A DNA stretch of 64,000 nt from Thermanaerothrix sp034436175 (GTDB lineage: Bacteria; Chloroflexota; Anaerolineae; Anaerolineales; Anaerolineaceae): positions 186,001 to 250,000 of the forward strand of contig CAYRUO010000004.1 in the NCBI GenBank assembly GCA_964427505.1, given 5' to 3'. Each line of letters begins with the position of its first letter. Positions within the stretch are counted from its first letter, which is position 1. A program made the translations under genes and the position numbers. Shown one piece after another: positions 59,044 through 64,000 of this stretch. The notes under the pieces are model-generated. The model ran no database searches and was not told the origin of the DNA. It was given only the letters and a program-made list of their open reading frames with translations.

Positions 59044-59079
59044 GCGAGGGTTCCAGGGGCATCTCCCCAGAACCCTCGC
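59044..59079 (-). other. Intergenic mRNA hairpin between nifJ and the DHOD-like gene
   Basis: GCGAGGGTTC/GAACCCTCGC (59044-59053 with 59070-59079) with an inner GGGG/CCCC helix, 11 bases after the nifJ stop. There is no U-tract, so it is likely a stabilising or processing hairpin like those after pstS and the peptide-binding-protein gene. Confidence 0.65.
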
Positions 59080-59089
59080 CGAGTTTCGC

Positions 59090-62000
59090 TCAGTCTTGCG
59101 CTGACACGCCCTCGTGGCCGTTGCCGTTGATCTTCATGACCATCTCGGCCATTTGTTTGTATTGCAACCAACGGCGCTTTACGTCTTCTTGGGCCGCCTT
59201 GAGCAGCATTTCAGCGCGTTGCTCGTCGCTTTGGGCTAACATGCGGAAGCGAGTCTCGTTGTAGACATAGTCGGCCAACGGGATGCTCGGTTCCTTGCTG
59301 TCCAGGATCAGCGGGTTCTTACCCTCGTCTAACAACATCGGGTTATAGCGGAAGAGCGGCCACGCGCCGGATTGCACCGCCAGCCGCTGTTGATCCAGGC
59401 CCTTACGCATATCAATGCCGTGGGCAATACAGTGGCTGTAGGCGATGATCAGGGACGGCCCTTCGTAAGCATCCGCTTCAAGGAAGGCTTTCAGGGTATG
59501 CTGATCGTTGGCACCCATGGCAACTTTAGCCACATAGACATAGCCATAGGTCATCGCGATCAGTCCAAGGTCCTTCTTGGGTAAGCCCTTCCCGTTGGCG
59601 GCGAACTTAGCCACTGCCGCACGCGGCGTCGCCTTGGAGGCTTGGCCACCGGTGTTGGAATAAACCTCGGTATCCAGGACCAGGATGTTGACATCACGCC
59701 CCGAAGCCAGTACGTGATCCAACCCGCCGTAGCCGATATCGTAAGCCCAACCATCGCCGCCGACGATCCACACACTCTTGCGCACCAGGAAATCGGCCAC
59801 ATCCATCAAGAGGCGCGCGCGGAGGTCGTTGATCCCGGCCAGGCGCTCTTTCAACAGCGCGACGCGTTGGCGCTGCTCGCGAATACCGGCTTCACTGCGC
59901 TGATCGGCCTTCAGGATCGCATCCACCAGCGACTCACCCACTTGCGCGGCCAGGCTTTGGAGCAGTTCACGCGCAAACTCGGTTTGTTTATCAATGGTCA
60001 GGCGCATGCCCAAACCGAACTCGGCGTTATCCTCGAACAGGCTGTTGCTCCAAGCCGGCCCACGTCCTTCGCGGTTGTAGGTCCAGGGTGTGGTGGGCAG
60101 GTTGCCACCGTAAATCGAGGAACAACCGGTCGCATTGGCAATCACCACGCGGTCGCCAAAGAGTTGCGACATCAACTTCAAGTAGGGGGTCTCACCACAA
60201 CCGGCGCATGCCCCGGAGAACTCAAACAGCGGCTCCAACAACTGCGAATTCTTGACCGTTGAGACACTGATCGCAGTGCGATCCACCTCCGGCAGGGAGA
60301 GGAAGAACTCCCAATTCACACGCTCTTGCTCGCGCAGTGGCGGTTGCGGCGCCATATTGATCGCCTTCAAACCGGCCTGGCTCTTGTTCTTGGCCGGGCA
60401 GGCTTCCACACACAGCGCACACCCCGTGCAGTCTTCGGGCGAGACCTGCAAGGTATATTTCATGCCCGGGAACTCTTTGAAGCGCGCATCGGTGGATTTA
60501 AAGGTCGCCGGAGCGTTCTCAAGGTATTTAGGGTCATAAACCTTCTGGCGGATCACCGCATGCGGACAGACCATCACGCACTTACCGCACTGGATACACA
60601 CCTCCGGATCCCACACCGGGATCTCCAGCGCGATGTTGCGTTTCTCCCACTTGGCGGTGCCGGTGGGGAAGGTACCATCCACTGGCAGTTTGCTGACCGG
60701 CAAGCGGTCGCCCTCGAAGATCATCATTGGCGCCAGGGTCTCGCGCACGAATTCGGGTGCCTCATCGGCCACCGGCTTGCGGCGGCTGCGGGTCGCGGTG
60801 ACCTTATCCGGCACCTTCACCTCTTGCAGGTGTGCCAACGCCTGATCCACCGCCGCAAAGTTACGCTGGACGACTGCCTCGCCGCGCTTGCCGTAGGTTT
60901 TCTGGATGCTCTTCTTGATTTGGGCAATGGCCTCATCCTGCGGCAGTACCCCACTGATGGCAAAGAAGCAGGTCTGCATGATCGTGTTGATGCGCCCGCC
61001 CATGCCGGTTTTATTGGCAACGTCGTACGCATCAATGACGTAGAAACGCAGTTTCTTGGCAATGATTTCCTCTTGCACTTCGCGCGGCAGTTCATCCCAT
61101 ACTTTGTCGGCCGGGTAAATGCTGTTAAGCAAGAAGACGCCACCCGGTTTGGCATATTTGAGCACATCCAAGCGCTCCAGGAACGAGAACTGGTGGCAGG
61201 CCACAAAGTTGGCGTCACCTTCGCCGATCAAGTAAGGCGCGCGGATGGGCTTGGGGCCGAAGCGTAAGTGTGAAATGGTCACCGACCCCGATTTCTTGGA
61301 GTCATAGACGAAATAGCCTTGGGCGTAGTTATCGGTCTCTTCGCCGATGATCTTGATCGAGTTCTTGTTCGCGCTGACGGTTCCATCTGCACCCAGGCCG
61401 AAGAAGACACAGCGCACCGTCTGTGGATCCTCAATCGAGAAAGAGGGATCATAGGCCAGGCTCAGACGGGTCACATCATCCTCGATCCCCACCGTGAAGT
61501 GATTGCGCGGCTGATCCTTCTGCAACTCATCGAAGACCGCTTTAACCATGGCGGGGGTGAATTCTTTGGAGGAAAGGCCGTAGCGACCACCCACGATCAC
61601 GGGTGCCTGCTTGAACGGCGCAAAGCCTTGGCTCAGTCCCTCATATACCGCCGCGACGACATCTTCATAAAGCGGCTCACCCGCGGCACCGGGTTCCTTG
61701 GTGCGATCCAAAACCGCAATCTTGCGCACGGTGGCGGGCAGGGCTTTCATGAGGTGGCGCGCCGAGAAAGGCCGGTAGAGGTGCACCGTCACCACCCCCA
61801 CCTTCTCACCCCGTTCCATCAGGTAGCGGGCGGTTTCTTCAGCCGTCTCAGCACCCGAACCCATCAGGATGATCACCCGTTCGGCATCCGGCGCACCGGC
61901 ATAGTCGAAAAGGTGATACTGGCGCCCGGTCAATTGCGCAAAACGATCCATCACCTTCTGCACAATCTCCGGGCAGGCCTCATAGTAAGGATTGCAGCGC

Positions 62001-62689
62001 TCACGGGCCTGGAAGAAGACATCCGGGTTCTGAGCCGTGCCGCGAATCACCGGGTGATCCGGGCTGAGTGCACGGGCGCGATGCTGGCTGACCAGTTCAT
62101 AGTCAATCATCGCCCGCAGATCGTCCTCGCTCAGGAATTCGATCTTATTGATCTCATGCGAGGTACGGAAGCCATCGAAGAAGTGCAGGAACGGCACGCG
62201 TGATTCCAAGGTAGCCGCCTGAGCGATCAAGGCATTATCATGCGCTTCTTGTACCGACCGCGAAGCCAACAGCGCCCACCCCGTCTGACGGGTAGCCATC
62301 ACATCCGAGTGATCCCCGAAGATTGAGAGCGCATGGGTGGCTACCGTGCGCGCCGAGACGTGGATCACCGCCGGCGTCAATTCTCCGGCGATTTTGTACA
62401 TGTTGGGGATCATCAGCAATAAGCCCTGCGAGGCGGTAAACGTGGTACAGAGCGAGCCGGTTTGCAACGCACCGTGAACGGCACCCGCCGCGCCACCTTC
62501 GGACTGCATTTCCACCACCAACGGCACCGTGCCCCAAATATTGGGGATGCCCTTAGCCGACCACTCATCCGCCAACTCCCCCATACCCGAAGAAGGAGTA
62601 ATGGGGTAAATGGCGATCACCTCATTGAGGCGATAGGCAACATGGGCAACAGCCTCATTTGCATCAATTGTGATCACTTGGCGACTCAT
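59090..62689 (-). CDS. nifJ: Pyruvate:ferredoxin (flavodoxin) oxidoreductase
   Basis: A 1199-residue single-chain PFOR converting pyruvate, CoA and oxidised ferredoxin to acetyl-CoA, CO2 and reduced ferredoxin. Domains run in order: the pyruvate-binding N-terminal domain (AIYPITPSSGMGELADEW), domain II-III (KSGSVTISHLRFG), a two-cluster ferredoxin domain (CIQCGKCVMVCP and CTGCALCVEACP), and the TPP domain with CAGCGETPY and GGDGWAYDIGYGG. Length and order are standard. It is first in an operon with the DHOD-like gene. An inverted repeat at 62726-62751 sits upstream. Confidence 0.97.
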   Translation of the reverse strand: MSRQVITIDANEAVAHVAYRLNEVIAIYPITPSSGMGELADEWSAKGIPNIWGTVPLVVEMQSEGGAAGAVHGALQTGSLCTTFTASQGLLLMIPNMYKIAGELTPAVIHVSARTVATHALSIFGDHSDVMATRQTGWALLASRSVQEAHDNALIAQAATLESRVPFLHFFDGFRTSHEINKIEFLSEDDLRAMIDYELVSQHRARALSPDHPVIRGTAQNPDVFFQARERCNPYYEACPEIVQKVMDRFAQLTGRQYHLFDYAGAPDAERVIILMGSGAETAEETARYLMERGEKVGVVTVHLYRPFSARHLMKALPATVRKIAVLDRTKEPGAAGEPLYEDVVAAVYEGLSQGFAPFKQAPVIVGGRYGLSSKEFTPAMVKAVFDELQKDQPRNHFTVGIEDDVTRLSLAYDPSFSIEDPQTVRCVFFGLGADGTVSANKNSIKIIGEETDNYAQGYFVYDSKKSGSVTISHLRFGPKPIRAPYLIGEGDANFVACHQFSFLERLDVLKYAKPGGVFLLNSIYPADKVWDELPREVQEEIIAKKLRFYVIDAYDVANKTGMGGRINTIMQTCFFAISGVLPQDEAIAQIKKSIQKTYGKRGEAVVQRNFAAVDQALAHLQEVKVPDKVTATRSRRKPVADEAPEFVRETLAPMMIFEGDRLPVSKLPVDGTFPTGTAKWEKRNIALEIPVWDPEVCIQCGKCVMVCPHAVIRQKVYDPKYLENAPATFKSTDARFKEFPGMKYTLQVSPEDCTGCALCVEACPAKNKSQAGLKAINMAPQPPLREQERVNWEFFLSLPEVDRTAISVSTVKNSQLLEPLFEFSGACAGCGETPYLKLMSQLFGDRVVIANATGCSSIYGGNLPTTPWTYNREGRGPAWSNSLFEDNAEFGLGMRLTIDKQTEFARELLQSLAAQVGESLVDAILKADQRSEAGIREQRQRVALLKERLAGINDLRARLLMDVADFLVRKSVWIVGGDGWAYDIGYGGLDHVLASGRDVNILVLDTEVYSNTGGQASKATPRAAVAKFAANGKGLPKKDLGLIAMTYGYVYVAKVAMGANDQHTLKAFLEADAYEGPSLIIAYSHCIAHGIDMRKGLDQQRLAVQSGAWPLFRYNPMLLDEGKNPLILDSKEPSIPLADYVYNETRFRMLAQSDEQRAEMLLKAAQEDVKRRWLQYKQMAEMVMKINGNGHEGVSAQD

Positions 62690-62725
62690 AGGTTACACTC
62701 CCTGTAAAATACCTGTGGTATCTAA

Positions 62726-62751
62726 CGTGCTGTGGATAGAATCACAGCACG
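62726..62751. promoter_or_regulatory. Inverted repeat upstream of nifJ (candidate redox-regulator site)
   Basis: CGTGCTGTG/CACAGCACG arms around eight bases, about 40 bases before the nifJ start. On the minus strand the core TGTGATTCTATCCACA resembles the TGTGA-N6-TCACA pattern of CRP/FNR-family and Rex-like sites. It could also fold as a leader hairpin. Confidence 0.4.
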
Positions 62752-62905
62752 GATTGCGCGGTCTAGACACAATTCGTTCATTCAAGTTTATCGCCATTCG
62801 GGAGTGGGATAAAGTTATATAGGTCACCTTATTTGTGTGCGTCCTGTCACAATTCAACTCGCCCCCTGAGGCCATGTTTTTCCCCCCGTTCGTTCCCTTT
62901 TCAGG

Positions 62906-63439
62906 CTAGCCCTGGCGCAAATGGGGCTGAGCCAACAACAAGGCTGCCAGGGTCTTGGCATCATGAATCTCGCCCCGTTGGGCCATGGCATAGGCCTCTT
63001 CCAGGCCCAGACGACGCAAGCGCAGGAATTCATCCGCATCGGGGCGCAGGGGACTGGGATAGAGATTCCGGGCCAAAAAGACGACCATGCGCTCGGTGCA
63101 GTAACCGGGCGCAAGGTAAAAATGTCCTAATTCGATCCATTCCCGCGCCGCATAACCGGTTTCCTCGCGCAGTTCGCGTTCGGCGCAAACGCGGGCGTCC
63201 TCGGCGTCCTCCATCACCCCGGCGGGCAGTTCCAGCAGTTCCTGACCGGCACCAATCCGATACTGAGTGACAAATAAAATTTGCCCCTGGGCATCTACCG
63301 GCACCACGCTGATCGAATCGCGGTGCTGAACCAGGTCATACGGTCGCACGCGGCCATCCGGTAACCGCACCTGCACCTTAACCACATCGAAAGCGTGGCC
63401 TTGATATTGAGGGTCGTGACCGAGAATCTCAAACGTCAT
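62906..63439 (-). CDS. Nudix hydrolase, ADP-ribose pyrophosphatase type
   Basis: A 177-residue protein. The N-terminal strand region (VVKVQVRLPDGRVRPYDLVQ) and the Nudix box GVMEDAEDARVCAERELREE match ADP-ribose pyrophosphatases of the NudF/YqkG type. The stretch LGHFYLAPGYCTERMVVFLA after the box matches too. It would split ADP-ribose or similar compounds into AMP and a sugar phosphate. It is a single gene; the 215 bases between it and nifJ hold only the nifJ control region. Substrate is inferred from family. Confidence 0.88.
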   Translation of the reverse strand: MTFEILGHDPQYQGHAFDVVKVQVRLPDGRVRPYDLVQHRDSISVVPVDAQGQILFVTQYRIGAGQELLELPAGVMEDAEDARVCAERELREETGYAAREWIELGHFYLAPGYCTERMVVFLARNLYPSPLRPDADEFLRLRRLGLEEAYAMAQRGEIHDAKTLAALLLAQPHLRQG

Positions 63440-63476
63440 GAATCACCTCGAAGCAAGGATAGCACGAAATAGAACA

Positions 63477-63504
63477 AGCGCGGGTCTAATAGCATGCCCG
63501 CGCT
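63477..63504 (-). terminator. Hairpin terminator candidate after the LysM gene
   Basis: A stem AGCGCGGG/CCCGCGCT (63477-63484 with 63497-63504) lies about 40 bases past the LysM gene stop on the minus strand. The following TGTTCTATTTC is only moderately U-rich. Confidence 0.5.
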
Positions 63505-63541
63505 CCCATAGATAACCAAAACCACTTCGGATTTATTGAGG

Positions 63542-64000
63542 TCAGGGAATTTGCAGTACCTGACCCGGCGTTAGGGTATAGGGACTTTGAAGGTTGTTCG
63601 CCGCGATGATGGACTCGGGGAACACATCCCCAAAATCGCAGGCAATCGAGTAAATGGTGTCCCCGGCTTTGACCGTGTACTGCGCAGGATGAGGTTTTAG
63701 CGCACGATCACCCGCGCTCCACCCACCATCCTGAGGGATCTTCAAAACCGTACCGGCGGCCGGACGCGAATTCATGGTTAAGCCGTTCGCCTCAAAAAAG
63801 GTATTGATATCCAGATTGTAGCGGCGGGCAATGCACAACGGCCATTCGCCGGGCTGTAACGTATAGGTGGCCGGACGGGTAGGGGTAGGGATGATAACCG
63901 GGGTATTGGTCGGCGCAGGAGTCGGAGCAGGCGTTTCAACCACCACCGGCGTTACCAGCCCGCCCTCTGGGGTGGGCATGGCCATCTGGGTTTGCTGTGC
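63542..64000 (-). CDS. LysM-domain secreted protein (partial, N-terminus outside window)
   Basis: The frame is open to the window edge at 64000, so the true start, probably with a signal peptide, is missing; the ATG at 63985 is internal. The visible part has a Pro/Thr-rich linker followed by two LysM domains: YTLQPGEWPLCIARRYNLDI with the next residues to LKIP, then YTVKAGDTIYSIACDFGDVF ending in GQVLQIP. LysM binds N-acetylglucosamine in peptidoglycan, so the protein is probably held at the wall. Each domain contains one Cys (in PLCIARRY and SIACDFG), possibly paired outside the cell. Confidence 0.85.
   Translation of the reverse strand, partial: AQQTQMAMPTPEGGLVTPVVVETPAPTPAPTNTPVIIPTPTRPATYTLQPGEWPLCIARRYNLDINTFFEANGLTMNSRPAAGTVLKIPQDGGWSAGDRALKPHPAQYTVKAGDTIYSIACDFGDVFPESIIAANNLQSPYTLTPGQVLQIP

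Noticed and set aside
59642..60262. Plus-strand frame of 206 codons inside nifJ
   Set aside because: Antisense to the well-conserved TPP domain of PFOR; no family features.
1..64000. tRNA genes, CRISPR arrays, insertion sequences or prophage
   Set aside because: I saw no T-loop-like cloverleaf, no regularly spaced repeats, and no transposase, integrase or phage motif on either strand.

Overview
The window looks like a chromosomal segment from a Chloroflexota bacterium, most probably class Anaerolineae. This is inferred from gene content, not from a marker gene. The signs are: several secreted lipoproteins with Thr/Pro-rich linkers after the lipobox (pstS, the 22957-23916 lipoprotein, the fasciclin protein, the LysM protein); a fused alpha/beta glycyl-tRNA synthetase; a large homodimer-type pyruvate:ferredoxin oxidoreductase; an LCP wall protein with no outer-membrane or LPS genes; and moderately GC-rich DNA. 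I see no rRNA, tRNA, CRISPR array, insertion sequence or phage gene. Genes are densely packed and many operon neighbours share 4-base ATGA overlaps.

Layout. 1-6318: a cut-off glycosyltransferase and a DedA-like protein (minus), then a plus-strand run of a DUF3054 protein, ECF sigma factor, membrane anti-sigma-like protein, Nudix hydrolase and FtsK. 6317-9840: metK (minus) under a SAM-I riboswitch whose antiterminator and terminator can both be read, then a two-gene SufC/SufB-type iron-sulfur assembly pair. 9865-16570: a seven-gene minus-strand operon with a SorC regulator, a 2-oxo-acid dehydrogenase E1alpha/E1beta/E2 and a galactitol-type PTS IIA/IIB/IIC. This is the most unusual unit in the window. 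16685-20706: pstSCA behind a probable Pho box, followed by an MntA/HepT toxin-antitoxin pair where pstB would be expected.

20723-28720: nicotinamidase, cytochrome P450, a secreted lipoprotein, an adenosine-specific kinase, RNase Z, and a probable muropeptide-use operon (dipeptide epimerase, NlpC/P60 peptidase, AONS-family PLP enzyme). 28741-32637: rsgA, a lipoprotein-like penicillin-binding protein and maf, tightly overlapped. 32707-37474: an oligopeptide ABC transporter without its ATPases, plus an M20 peptidase. 37673-47568: xpt-guaA, a VWA/FHA membrane protein with a PP2C phosphatase, a CitE-like lyase, a UvrD/PcrA helicase, a decayed gene fragment and an NDH-2.

47584-64000: an MFS transporter, a Trm112-like protein, an LCP protein, fused glyQS, glutamate dehydrogenase behind a structured leader containing a terminator, rpsU-infA behind a second terminator-containing leader, a three-repeat fasciclin lipoprotein, a dihydroorotate-dehydrogenase-like flavoprotein with nifJ, a second Nudix hydrolase, and a LysM protein cut by the window edge.

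Taken together the genes suggest a monoderm-like, heterotrophic, largely anaerobic-capable cell. It imports peptides and phosphate, recycles wall peptides, oxidises pyruvate by two routes (PFOR and a dehydrogenase complex), and uses many cis-acting RNA hairpins to set expression. All functional calls come from reading motifs; no database search was run.
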